From Ornithinimicrobium cryptoxanthini (GTDB lineage: Bacteria > Actinomycetota > Actinomycetes > Actinomycetales > Dermatophilaceae), in assembly GCF_023923205.1 (NCBI RefSeq), contig NZ_CP099490.1, forward strand, positions 3,038,001-3,102,000: a stretch of DNA of 64,000 nucleotides. Reading direction: 5' to 3'. The number at the start of each line of letters is the position of its first letter. Position 1 is the first letter of the stretch. Both the position numbers and the translations under genes were made by a program. Below are positions 17,953-25,924 of the stretch, one piece after another. Below the pieces are notes generated by a model. The model was not told the DNA's origin. It worked only from the letters and a program-made list of their open reading frames with translations, and searched no databases.

Positions 17953-19002
17953 ATGAGTTCTCCAGACATCGCCCCCTCCGAAGCTGTGCTGCCACCGGGA
18001 TGGACCGCGCACGACCCCACCGGTGAGGACGTCGAGGACCTGGTGCGGCTGCTGCGTCGGCACGAGCAGGACGCCCGTGGCTGGCCCGGAGCGGACAGCG
18101 AGCACGTCGCGGCCGAGGTCACGGGCCGGGGCGCCACCGCCCGGACCCACCGGCTGATCCGTGACCCCGACGGTGCTGCCCGTGGCTGGGTGAGCTGTCA
18201 CGACCGGGCCGCAGGTCGCGTTCTGGTCGGCATCACCGTCGACCCAGCGCTCGAGCTGTCCCTGGCAGACCAGGTGGCCTTTTATGCGTTCGCCCTGGCC
18301 GAGCGGGTCTCGGCCGACATCGCCCGCGACCGGGGGCTCGCAGCCACCCAGATGGACTCGGGGGCCTTCCGCGACGACGAGCGTCAGGACCGCTGGCTCA
18401 AGGAGGCCGGCTTTGCCCACGTGCGCACCTGGTGGCAGATGGAGCGCGCGGTCACGCCGAGCGAAGCCACCGACCACCCCGCTCCTCGCGAGGGCGTGGT
18501 CGTGCGTCGGGTCCGCCGTGACGATGCCGTCGGGTTGCCCCAGGAGCAGGACCTGCGAGACGTGCACGCCATCCTCGAGGAGTCCTTCGCAGACCACTTC
18601 AACAACTACCGCGAGACCTTCGAGGAGTTCGTCGAGCGACTGCGTTCTGACCCCGGGCACCGGTGGGACCACTGGTGGCTGGCCGACGTCGACGGCCGCC
18701 CCGCGGGCGCCCTCGTCGGGTCAACGGTCACCGGACGACTGGACGCCGACGGCAACCCGGTCCCGGACGGGTCGTATGTCGAATACATCGGTGTGCACTC
18801 CAGCGCACGTGGCCGGGGGGTCGCCAAGGCCCTGCTGTGGACCGTCATCGCGGACGCCGCGGCCCGCGGACGCAACCGGGTCGGACTGGAGGTCGACGCG
18901 GACTCGCCCACCGGCGCAGACGGCATCTACAGCTCGCTCGGGTGGCAGACGGTCTATGTCACCGAGTCGTGGCACAAGGATGTCCCCGCCTCTGCGGGAT
19001 AG
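17953..19002 (+). CDS. Tandem GNAT-fold N-acetyltransferase
   Basis: A cytosolic protein of 349 residues with two GNAT-like halves. The second half carries a clear acetyl-CoA motif, YIGVHSSARGRGVAKALL (about 280-297), followed by RVGLEVDADSPTGADGIYSSLGW; the first half is degenerate. The layout recalls mycothiol synthase (MshD) and related two-domain acetyltransferases, but I do not see enough to call it MshD. The ATG at 17953 has GAAAG ten bases upstream; an ATG nine bases earlier is possible. It follows kgd by 73 bases and precedes the DUF6104 gene by 9. Confidence 0.82.
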   Translation: MSSPDIAPSEAVLPPGWTAHDPTGEDVEDLVRLLRRHEQDARGWPGADSEHVAAEVTGRGATARTHRLIRDPDGAARGWVSCHDRAAGRVLVGITVDPALELSLADQVAFYAFALAERVSADIARDRGLAATQMDSGAFRDDERQDRWLKEAGFAHVRTWWQMERAVTPSEATDHPAPREGVVVRRVRRDDAVGLPQEQDLRDVHAILEESFADHFNNYRETFEEFVERLRSDPGHRWDHWWLADVDGRPAGALVGSTVTGRLDADGNPVPDGSYVEYIGVHSSARGRGVAKALLWTVIADAAARGRNRVGLEVDADSPTGADGIYSSLGWQTVYVTESWHKDVPASAG

Positions 19003-19011
19003 TCTGCGGCT

Positions 19012-19197
19012 GTGTACTTCACCGACCGCGGCATCGAGGAGCTCGCCACCCGCCGTGGCGAGGAGGAGGTCAGCCTCGAGTGGCTCTCCGCCCAGCTGCG
19101 CACCTTTGTGGACCTGCACCCCGAGTTCGAGGCAGCAGTCGACCGACTGGCCACGTGGATCGCCCGCCTGGACGACGACATCGACGATGACGAATGA
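19012..19197 (+). CDS. DUF6104 family small protein
   Basis: A 61-residue acidic protein beginning with GTG (VYFTDRGIEELATRRGEEEVSLEWLS). This short family is conserved near kgd in actinobacteria; no function is known. Nothing suggests a membrane segment or signal peptide, and the C-terminus is an Asp tract (LDDDIDDDE). Its stop overlaps the start of the SGNH gene (ATGA), so the two are probably translated together. Confidence 0.8.
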   Translation: MYFTDRGIEELATRRGEEEVSLEWLSAQLRTFVDLHPEFEAAVDRLATWIARLDDDIDDDE

Positions 19198-19868
19198 TGG
19201 AGGACACCCCTGTGACACCCGCTGACGACGAGTCCGCCGTGGAGTTCAACCCCAGCGCCGAGTTCCACATCGTGGAGGGGCCCCGTGACATCGGTCTCTG
19301 CTTCGTGGGCGACGGCTTCGTGGCCGGCTACGGCGACCCCAAGGCGCTCGGGTGGGTCAGTCGGGTGGTCGGTCGCAGTCCTGTGCAGGACGCAGACCTG
19401 ACGGCCTACAACCTGGGTGTGCGCGGTGAGACCAGCGCCGACGCGATGAGCCGCTGGCGCACTGAGTGCGCACCCCGCTGGGAGGGCCGCTCCGAGCGGC
19501 GCCTGGTCGTCGCCGCCGGAGCCCGCGACATCACGGCGGGGATCACCACGGCCCGCTCCCGGCTCAACCTGGCCAACATCCTCGACGAGGCCACGACCAC
19601 CGGGATCAGCACCTTTGTCGTCGGGCCGACCCCGACACTGGACGCCGAGGAGAACGACAGGCTGGCGGTGCTGGCCGACGCCCAGGCAGACGTCTGCTCG
19701 CGCCGGTCCATCCCCTACGTCGACTGCTTCCACCCGCTGCGCCACCACGAGCAGTGGCAGTCCGACCTGGCCGCCGGCGACGGGGTGCACCCGGGCCAGG
19801 CCGGCTATGGCCTGATCGCCTGGCTCGTGCTGCACGCCGGCTGGCACGACTGGCTCAGGACCAGCTGA
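19194..19868 (+). CDS. SGNH/GDSL hydrolase-fold protein without catalytic Ser and Asn
   Basis: Related to the SGNH hydrolases often found in this kgd gene group. The fold signatures are all present, but two catalytic residues are changed. Block I reads CFVGDGFVAGYGDP, with Gly41 where the nucleophilic Ser of GDS belongs. Block III reads AAGARDIT, with Arg111 where the oxyanion Asn of GxND belongs. The block II Gly (NLGV, residue 75) and the Asp196-x-x-His199 pair (GDGVHP) are retained. It is 224 residues with no frameshift and normal codon use. It may be a non-catalytic binding protein or a changed enzyme (inference). The ATG overlaps the DUF6104 stop; a GTG at 19212 is an alternative start. 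It converges with pheA. Confidence 0.8.
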   Translation: MMEDTPVTPADDESAVEFNPSAEFHIVEGPRDIGLCFVGDGFVAGYGDPKALGWVSRVVGRSPVQDADLTAYNLGVRGETSADAMSRWRTECAPRWEGRSERRLVVAAGARDITAGITTARSRLNLANILDEATTTGISTFVVGPTPTLDAEENDRLAVLADAQADVCSRRSIPYVDCFHPLRHHEQWQSDLAAGDGVHPGQAGYGLIAWLVLHAGWHDWLRTS

Positions 19869-20793
19869 GCCCCTCCACCCAGCCCTGCGCGTCCTGATAG
19901 GCCCGCGCGCTCGCAACCTCCGGCACCCTCGTCGGTGAGCCGTGGGCGCGGGGGTAGGAGCCCAGGAAGCGCACGTCCGCGCAGACCCGGCGCAATCCGG
20001 TCAGGGCGTCGGCCATGCGTGGCTCGCTGAGGTGGCCCAGCGCCTCGATGGCAAAGCAGTACTGCCCCAGCGCCTCCCCCGTCGGACGTGACTCCAGACG
20101 CACCAGGTCGACCCCGCGCATCGCGAACTGGTTGAGCAGGTCGAGCAGGGCACCGGCGTGGTTGTGCCGCAGGTAGGCCACCACCGTGGTCAGGTCCGTG
20201 CCGGTGGGGGCGGGGACCGGCCCCGGCCGCGCCAGCCGGATGAACCGGGTCACGGCACCGGGTCGGTCAGCGATCCCGTCGACCAGGATCTCCAGCTCGT
20301 GCCGCTCGGCGGCGAGGGGGGCGGCGATCGCCGCGTCATACACCTCGGCAGCGACGAGCACCGCTGCCCGCGCGGTGGACGACTCCGGGATCACCTCGGC
20401 CGCCGGCAGCTCACGGGCCACCCAGTCCCGCGTCTGGGCCTGGGCCATCGGATGGGTGGCGATCCGCCGCACGTCGGCCAGCGAGGTGCCCGGGCGGACC
20501 ATCAGGGCGAACTGCACCTCCACGTGCACCTCGCCGGTGATCACCAGCGGTTCGCCGCGGATCAGCTCGTCGAGCGTGGCCGAGACCGACCCCTCGACAG
20601 AGCTCTCGAAGGGGACGAGCGCTGCCGACAGCGTGCCGGCACGCAGCGCCTCGAGGGTCGCCTGGACCGTTGGTGCGGCCCACGCGGTCGCGGCGGCCTC
20701 CGGGTCGAGGCGGCGCAAAGCCTCCTCGGTGAAGGTCCCGGCCGGGCCCAGGTAGCCCATCCCGCCGGGCAGCCCACCCTGCATCGCGGTCAC
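19855..20793 (-). CDS. pheA: Prephenate dehydratase
   Basis: Converts prephenate to phenylpyruvate for phenylalanine synthesis. The 312-residue monofunctional form is typical of actinobacteria. It has the catalytic GYLGPAGTFTEEAL start, a dehydratase domain (about 12-190) ending in the key TRFIRL motif (VTRFIRLARP, near 184), and a C-terminal ACT domain (about 203-285) with the phenylalanine-binding ESRP (LESRPTGEALG). The GTG at 20793 overlaps the stop of the upstream oxidoreductase; an ATG three codons in is also possible. The 3' end overlaps the convergent SGNH gene by 14 bases. Confidence 0.95.
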   Translation of the reverse strand: MTAMQGGLPGGMGYLGPAGTFTEEALRRLDPEAAATAWAAPTVQATLEALRAGTLSAALVPFESSVEGSVSATLDELIRGEPLVITGEVHVEVQFALMVRPGTSLADVRRIATHPMAQAQTRDWVARELPAAEVIPESSTARAAVLVAAEVYDAAIAAPLAAERHELEILVDGIADRPGAVTRFIRLARPGPVPAPTGTDLTTVVAYLRHNHAGALLDLLNQFAMRGVDLVRLESRPTGEALGQYCFAIEALGHLSEPRMADALTGLRRVCADVRFLGSYPRAHGSPTRVPEVASARAYQDAQGWVEGLSWS

Positions 20794-21755
20794 GGGGTCA
20801 GCACCACCTTGCCGAAGACCTCGCCACGCTCCAGCGCGGCCAGCCCGGCCGCGGCCTCCGACAACGGCAGCACCCGGTCGATGAGCGGACGCACCCCCGT
20901 CTGCTCGAGGACCCGCACCAGCTGGGTCAGCTGCTCGAGGTTGCCCATCGTCGAGCCCTGGACCCGCAGCTGCTGGAAGAAGATGCGGGTCAGCTCTGCG
21001 TGTGACGGTGCGTCACCCGAGGTGGCGCCGGCGATGACCACGGTGCCGCCGGGTCGCAGTGACTTCAGCGAGTGGGACCAGGTGGCGGCCCCCACCGTCT
21101 CCAGGACCACTTCCACCCGCTCGGGGAGGCGCTGACCCGGCTCGAAGACCGCCTCGGCCCCCAGCTCCAGGGCACGGTGCCGACGCCCCTCGTCACGGCT
21201 GGTCGCCCAGACCCGGTAGCCGGTGGCCGCACCCAGCGCAATCGCGGCCGAGGCGACCCCGCCACCGACCCCCTGCACCAGCACTGTGCTTCCGGGCGGG
21301 CCGCCGTTGACGCACAACATCTTGTATGCCGTCAGCCAGGCAGTCGGCAGACAGGCGGCCTCCTCAAAGCTGATGCCGGCCGGCTTGGGGACCAGGTTGC
21401 CTGCCGGCACAGCGACCTGCTCGGCCAGCGTCCCCTGGTGCAGCTCGGAGAGCAGGGTGCGGCGCGGGTCGAGGGTCTGCTCCCCGGTCCAGCCGGGCGA
21501 GGAGATCACCGAGTGGACGAGCACCTCCCGACCCTCCTGGTCCACCCCGGCGGCGTCACAGCCCAGGATCATCGGGAGTCGCTCGTGGCCGAGCCCGACG
21601 CCCTTCAGCGACCACAGGTCGTGATGGTTGAGCGCGGCCGCCCGCACGTCCACCAGGACCCACCCCTCCGGCACCTCGGGTTCGGGACGGTCCCCGACGA
21701 CGAGACCCGACAGCGGGTCATCCGGGCTGAGGTCGGCGGCATAGGCGGCTAGCAC
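20790..21755 (-). CDS. Zinc-independent MDR-type quinone oxidoreductase
   Basis: Medium-chain dehydrogenase/reductase superfamily protein of 321 residues, starting at a GTG. The N-terminal GroES-like fold carries ALNHHDLWSLKGVG and the C-terminal half has the nucleotide-binding VLVQGVGGGVASAAIALGAATGYRV. The structural-zinc Cys cluster is absent. Such proteins reduce quinones or enones with NADPH; the substrate is unknown. It lies between the sugar transferase (44 bases upstream) and pheA (4-base overlap), so it may be cotranscribed with both, with no obvious functional link. Confidence 0.85.
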   Translation of the reverse strand: MLAAYAADLSPDDPLSGLVVGDRPEPEVPEGWVLVDVRAAALNHHDLWSLKGVGLGHERLPMILGCDAAGVDQEGREVLVHSVISSPGWTGEQTLDPRRTLLSELHQGTLAEQVAVPAGNLVPKPAGISFEEAACLPTAWLTAYKMLCVNGGPPGSTVLVQGVGGGVASAAIALGAATGYRVWATSRDEGRRHRALELGAEAVFEPGQRLPERVEVVLETVGAATWSHSLKSLRPGGTVVIAGATSGDAPSHAELTRIFFQQLRVQGSTMGNLEQLTQLVRVLEQTGVRPLIDRVLPLSEAAAGLAALERGEVFGKVVLTP

Positions 21756-21799
21756 AGGGTCAGGCTATCCCTGCGCGTCGCGAGGTGACGGCGGGCGGG

Positions 21800-23386
21800 T
21801 CAGTAGGCGCCGTGGTCGTCGGGTCGCAGGACCACCCGGAAGGTGCGCCACAGGATCATCAGGTCCAGCAGCGGGGTCCAGTTCTCCACGTAGTAGAGGT
21901 CCAGCCGCACCGACTCGTCCCAGGAGAGGTCACTGCGGCCGTTGATCTGCCACATGCCGGTCATGCCGGGCTTGACCAGCAGTCGGCGACGGGCGTCGGC
22001 ACCATAGGAGGCGACCTCGCGGGGCAGCGGCGGGCGCGGACCGACCAGGCTCATCTCGCCGCGCAGGACGTTGAGCAGCTGGGGCAGCTCGTCGAGGCTG
22101 TAGCGTCGCAGGACTCCACCGCAGCGGGTCACTCGCGGGTCGGTGCGCAGCTTGAACAGCGGCCCAGAGCCCTCGTTGAGGGTCATGAGGGAGGGCAGCG
22201 CCGACTCTGCACCCGCGTGCATCGTGCGGAACTTCAGCATCCGGAACGTGCGCCCGTCGCGGCCGACCCGCTCCTGACCGAAGAAGACCGGGCCACCGTC
22301 GTCGAGCCGGATCATCAGCGCGATGCCCAGCAGCACGGGCAGCAGCACGATGAGACCGAGGGCGGCGCCGACCCTGTCCATCGCGTTCTTCAGCAGCAGG
22401 TTGGGGCCTGCGAAGCTCGGTGCGTCCACGTGGATGAGTGGCAGCCCCTGGACCGGGCGGGTCAGCACCCGCGGACCCGCCACATCCATGATGCCGGGCG
22501 CGACGACGAGGTCGATGTCCGTGCCCTCCAGGGCCCACCCCAGGTGGCGCAGCCCGGTGGAGCCCAGTCCCGCGGACGATGACACGGCGATGACGTCCAC
22601 GGACATGTCGGCCGCCCTGACGAGCACGTCGGCCTCGGCCCCCACGACAGGGACGCCGGCGACCTTGCCGCCAGAGGTGTTGTCCACACAGGCTCCCAGC
22701 ACGTTGTAGCCGGCGTCCGGGGTGCGCTGCAGCGCCACCACGAGGTCAGCGACATGCGCCCGGTCCCCGACGAGCAGGACGCGGTCAGAGAGGCGCCCGG
22801 CCCGACGCTGCCGGACGAGCCAGCGGCGCGACAACCACCGCGAGGCCAGGAGGAGGAGGGTGCCGAGCGGGAACGCGAGCATGACGTAGCCGCGTGCCAC
22901 GTCCAGCTTCAGCGCGAACGCGACGATCGCCAACGACGAGAACAGCCACAGAGATGCGTGGAAGACCTGCCTGTACTCCTGGACCCCGTGCCCGCTGAGC
23001 CGGCCGTCGTAGCCCGAGTGCAGGTGGAGCATGAGCACCCACGCCACCGCCAGCCCCGCACCGATCTCCCAGTAGCCCACATCCCTGGACAAGTTGGGGG
23101 CCGACAGGCTCGCCCCGTCCAGGCCGAAGCGGGCGATGGTCGTGACCGACAGCGCCAGCAGGATCATCGTCAGGTCAGACAGGCGCAACCATCGCAGGTA
23201 GCCCGCGAGGTAGCGACGGGCCCGGGGGCCGCTGTGGATGGTGCGCGAGCGGCCACGTGTGAGATCTGCCAGCTCGTCCGGGACCACAAACAGTGGTGCC
23301 GTCGAACCCACGGTCCCGGCACCACCGACCGACACGGTGGGCAGAAGTGCACCCTCGCGCACTTCCATGTGCTGCTGCGCCGACAT
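21800..23386 (-). CDS. Exopolysaccharide polyprenyl-phosphate hexose-1-P transferase
   Basis: Membrane enzyme that starts a polysaccharide repeat by moving a sugar-1-phosphate onto undecaprenyl phosphate. The 528 residues hold about four to five N-terminal helices (50-180), a Rossmann-like CoA-binding-type middle domain (about 190-320) and the bacterial sugar transferase domain (about 329-528). Typical are RVGRDGRTFRMLKFRTM, LRRYSLDELPQLLNVLRGEMSLVGPRPPLPREV and KPGMTGMWQINGRSDLSW. ATG at 23386. It matches WcaJ/CpsE-type initiators. No other glycosyltransferase, flippase or polymerase is nearby, only a tyrosine phosphatase upstream. The promoter region carries helically phased CTTTAC repeats. 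Confidence 0.93.
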   Translation of the reverse strand: MSAQQHMEVREGALLPTVSVGGAGTVGSTAPLFVVPDELADLTRGRSRTIHSGPRARRYLAGYLRWLRLSDLTMILLALSVTTIARFGLDGASLSAPNLSRDVGYWEIGAGLAVAWVLMLHLHSGYDGRLSGHGVQEYRQVFHASLWLFSSLAIVAFALKLDVARGYVMLAFPLGTLLLLASRWLSRRWLVRQRRAGRLSDRVLLVGDRAHVADLVVALQRTPDAGYNVLGACVDNTSGGKVAGVPVVGAEADVLVRAADMSVDVIAVSSSAGLGSTGLRHLGWALEGTDIDLVVAPGIMDVAGPRVLTRPVQGLPLIHVDAPSFAGPNLLLKNAMDRVGAALGLIVLLPVLLGIALMIRLDDGGPVFFGQERVGRDGRTFRMLKFRTMHAGAESALPSLMTLNEGSGPLFKLRTDPRVTRCGGVLRRYSLDELPQLLNVLRGEMSLVGPRPPLPREVASYGADARRRLLVKPGMTGMWQINGRSDLSWDESVRLDLYYVENWTPLLDLMILWRTFRVVLRPDDHGAY

Positions 23387-23427
23387 TGGACCCCTGCGTG
23401 ATCGGTTCCTGTGTTACGGACCTGTGA

Positions 23428-23466
23428 CTTTACTCACCCTTTACCTACCGCAGAGTAGTTCTTTAC
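23428..23466 (-). promoter_or_regulatory. Helically phased direct repeats before the sugar transferase
   Basis: CTTTAC (GTAAAG on the coding strand) occurs at 23428, 23439 and 23461, spaced 11 and 22 bases, in an AT-rich patch 42-80 bases before the ATG. A 205-base gap separates this gene from the phosphatase gene, so a separate regulated promoter is likely. Confidence 0.45.
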
Positions 23467-23591
23467 TGTCGCGAGCGCTACCCCCGTCGCTGGAAATTTG
23501 TTGACACCCTCCGCAACACCCCCCCTCCCAGTGTCGCGAGCCGCCGTCCGACATGGGGGCGGCGCGGTCCAGCGGGTCCCTGCCAGCGCTG

Positions 23592-24200
23592 TCAGGTGAG
23601 CGCGCGCACCGCCGAGGGCCAGGCGGCGCGCACCTGCTCCTCCATCTGCTGATAGACCTCGTCGGGGCGACGGAAGGGGTCGGCGATGTCGAGCTCTGAC
23701 ACCGGCACCCGGCCCCGTCTGCCGGTGAGCAGCGTCGCCAGCGCACGCAGCCGCTCCGCTGGGGGCAGCTCCCTGCCCGGCAGCTCCTCGTCAGGGAGGC
23801 CCTCCGCCAGGGCCGCGAACTCGCGGAAGGTCAGCGCGTAGCGCACCGCCTGCGGGTGCAGGCGCACGACCATGGCCCGGTGGTCTTTGGTCGCGGTCAG
23901 CACCAGGTCGGCCTGCGCCACGAAGGGCGGGACCAACCGCCTCGCCACGAAACCGTGGGGCGTGCCACCCCACCTGCGCAGCACCGCGGCCGCTTGCTCG
24001 TCCATCGGGTAGTCCACCAACGCGTGCGTGCCGGCACTGGTGACCTCGTGGGTGCCCGTTCCCCAGGCCCCGTCCAGCTCCCTCTGCAGGAGCCGCTCGA
24101 GCAGGGGCGAACGGCAGATGTTGCCCGTGCACACCGTGAGCAGGCGGCCCGGCCGCGCGGGCTCCGCCGAACTCTCCTGCCCTGCCTGGCCGCGAACCAT
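23592..24200 (-). CDS. Low-molecular-weight protein tyrosine phosphatase
   Basis: Cytosolic phosphatase. The N-terminal P-loop VCTGNICRSPLLERLL gives the C-x5-R-S signature at about residues 24-31. The distal acid motif is seen as IADPFRRPDEVY near 158, so both catalytic parts are intact. It has 202 residues, longer than the usual 150-160, because of extra sequence in the middle. In polysaccharide loci such enzymes act on tyrosine kinases (Wzb/PtpA type), and the next gene on this strand is a polysaccharide initiator, although no kinase is visible. It starts 3 bases after the tsaE stop, in the place normally held by tsaB. Confidence 0.9.
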   Translation of the reverse strand: MVRGQAGQESSAEPARPGRLLTVCTGNICRSPLLERLLQRELDGAWGTGTHEVTSAGTHALVDYPMDEQAAAVLRRWGGTPHGFVARRLVPPFVAQADLVLTATKDHRAMVVRLHPQAVRYALTFREFAALAEGLPDEELPGRELPPAERLRALATLLTGRRGRVPVSELDIADPFRRPDEVYQQMEEQVRAAWPSAVRALT

Positions 24201-24203
24201 GAC

Positions 24204-24743
24204 TCAGCCTCCCTGCGTCCAGCGGGCGCCGTGGCTGCTCGCCTGCACCACTCGTGGTTGGTCACCATCAGGATCGGTGGCGAGCTCGGGCGCACCCGGC
24301 TCCAGCTCGGCTCCCTGCGCCGGCTCGTCCGCCCCCGAGAGGCTGATCTGCAGGCGGTCCTCGGACAGGGACTCGGCCAGGCCGTGCCCCCACTCCACCA
24401 CCGTGACCACGGACTCGAGGTCAGCGTCGAGGTCGAGATCGTCCAGCTCGGCCAGACCCTCCAGACGATAGGCGTCGACGTGCACCAGTGCCGGACCGGC
24501 GCCCAGGTTGGGGTGCACCCGGGCGATCACGAAGGTCGGCGAGGTGATCGGGCCCCGCACCCCCAACCCCTCCCCGATGCCCTGGGTGAAGGTGGTCTTG
24601 CCCGCTGCCAGCCCGCCGGTCAGCAGCACCAGGTCACCGGCCAGCAGCAGCCGGCCGAGCTGCACCCCGAGGGCGTGCGTCTCCTGCGCCGTCGCGACCG
24701 TGACCGGCGCTCCCGAGAGAAGGAGCTCCACGACAGGTGTCAT
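24204..24743 (-). CDS. tsaE: tRNA threonylcarbamoyladenosine biosynthesis ATPase TsaE
   Basis: ATPase of the t6A tRNA-modification complex. The 179 residues carry the P-loop GGLAAGKTTFTQGIGEGLG near 43-60, the SPTFVIARVHPN switch and VHVDAYRLEGLAELDDLDLD, all diagnostic of the YjeE/TsaE family. The C-terminal 25 residues are unusual for the family and low in complexity. The ATG overlaps the hydrolase stop by four bases, as in many actinobacteria, where the order alr, alpha/beta hydrolase, tsaE is common. The partner genes tsaB, rimI and tsaD normally follow but are not in this window. Confidence 0.94.
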   Translation of the reverse strand: MTPVVELLLSGAPVTVATAQETHALGVQLGRLLLAGDLVLLTGGLAAGKTTFTQGIGEGLGVRGPITSPTFVIARVHPNLGAGPALVHVDAYRLEGLAELDDLDLDADLESVVTVVEWGHGLAESLSEDRLQISLSGADEPAQGAELEPGAPELATDPDGDQPRVVQASSHGARWTQGG

Positions 24744-25924
24744 GCCCGTGCCCGGGTCCGTCCCCGGGCCGGACGGGTCATCCGGTCGCGCCGACGCTTG
24801 GTGAGGTCGGTGACCGTATGCCGTGAGCCGGCCTCGCGGGGTGTCTGCCCCCGGGAGCGGTCGGCTCGGGTCAGCAGGTCGAACAGCTCCTGGTTGAGCA
24901 GCTCGGGGTGCTCGAGCATGATGATGTGTCCTGCGTCCCTGACAAAGACGTGCTCTGCCCCCGGGATGGCGTCGACGATCTCCGTGCTGTGCACCGCCGA
25001 GGTCAGCACATCCTTGTCACCGTTGAAGACGAGCACCTCCTGGCCACCCATGTTGGCCAGTGCCTCGCGCTTGTCGTGGTCCTCCAGCGTGTGGGTGAAG
25101 GCCGAGATCACCGTCAGCGGGGTGCCGAAGATCATGTCCGCCGTCAGCCGAACCAACGACAGCGGGACCGGCGAGCCGAACGACCCGCGCGCCACAAAGA
25201 ACTCCTGCAGCTCCTTGCCGCCGCGCAGCACGGAGTCGAGCAGGTCCTGGTGCGGCGACAGCTGGGTCAGGGCGGTGGGACCGAACTTGTTCACGACGCG
25301 CCCCAGCATCGAGCCGACGCCCCAGGTGATCCGGTGCAGGCCCCCGGCGCTGGTGCTGATCAGGGCCACGGCGACCACCCGGTCCCGGAACAGCCCGGGA
25401 TCCGCCTCGGCCAGCGCCATCACGGTCATGCCGCCCATCGAGTGCCCGGCGAGCACCAGGTCGCCGGTCGGGGCGACCTGCTGGATCACTCGGGCGAGGT
25501 CCACGCCGAGCTGCTCGATGTTGTAGGACTCCTCGGCGCCCTCGCCGGAGGTGCCGTGACCGCGCAGGTCCCAGGTCACGACGCGGTGCCCCGCCTCGAG
25601 CAGGGCCCGTCGCTGGAAGACCCAGCACCGCAGGTCGAGGGTGAAGCCGTGCGACAGGATCACGGTGGGCCGGCTCCCGTCCCACCCCTCCGGCTCGTCG
25701 ATCTCGACGTGCAGCGGCACTCCGTCGTCGGCGACCACGACCGCGACCTCGGACGGCGCCACGGTGAAGTCGTCCTCGGTGCCAAGCGCGATGGCGTGTC
25801 GCCGGTCCCGCCACAACCGGTCGACGGTGACTGCACCCACGGCCGCCAGCCCTGCCGCCGCGAGGCCCGCGCCGATGCCGGCGCCGAGGCTGACGGGAGA
25901 TCTCGAACGTTCCGGACGGCTCAC
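24740..25924 (-). CDS. Alpha/beta hydrolase, membrane-anchored
   Basis: A 394-residue hydrolase. Residues 13-33 (LGAGIGAGLAAAGLAAVGAV) form a single N-terminal helix, so it is probably membrane-tethered. The hydrolase core begins near 60; ILSHGFTLDLRCW holds the oxyanion region, GHSMGGMTVMAL near 160 is the nucleophile elbow, and the conserved Asp (NGDKDVLTSA) and His (DAGHIIMLEHPELL) complete the triad. The GTG start overlaps the alr stop (GTGA). The conserved position between alr and tsaE in actinobacteria suggests a cell-envelope role, but its substrate is unknown. The last 40 residues are basic. Confidence 0.88.
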   Translation of the reverse strand: MSRPERSRSPVSLGAGIGAGLAAAGLAAVGAVTVDRLWRDRRHAIALGTEDDFTVAPSEVAVVVADDGVPLHVEIDEPEGWDGSRPTVILSHGFTLDLRCWVFQRRALLEAGHRVVTWDLRGHGTSGEGAEESYNIEQLGVDLARVIQQVAPTGDLVLAGHSMGGMTVMALAEADPGLFRDRVVAVALISTSAGGLHRITWGVGSMLGRVVNKFGPTALTQLSPHQDLLDSVLRGGKELQEFFVARGSFGSPVPLSLVRLTADMIFGTPLTVISAFTHTLEDHDKREALANMGGQEVLVFNGDKDVLTSAVHSTEIVDAIPGAEHVFVRDAGHIIMLEHPELLNQELFDLLTRADRSRGQTPREAGSRHTVTDLTKRRRDRMTRPARGRTRARA

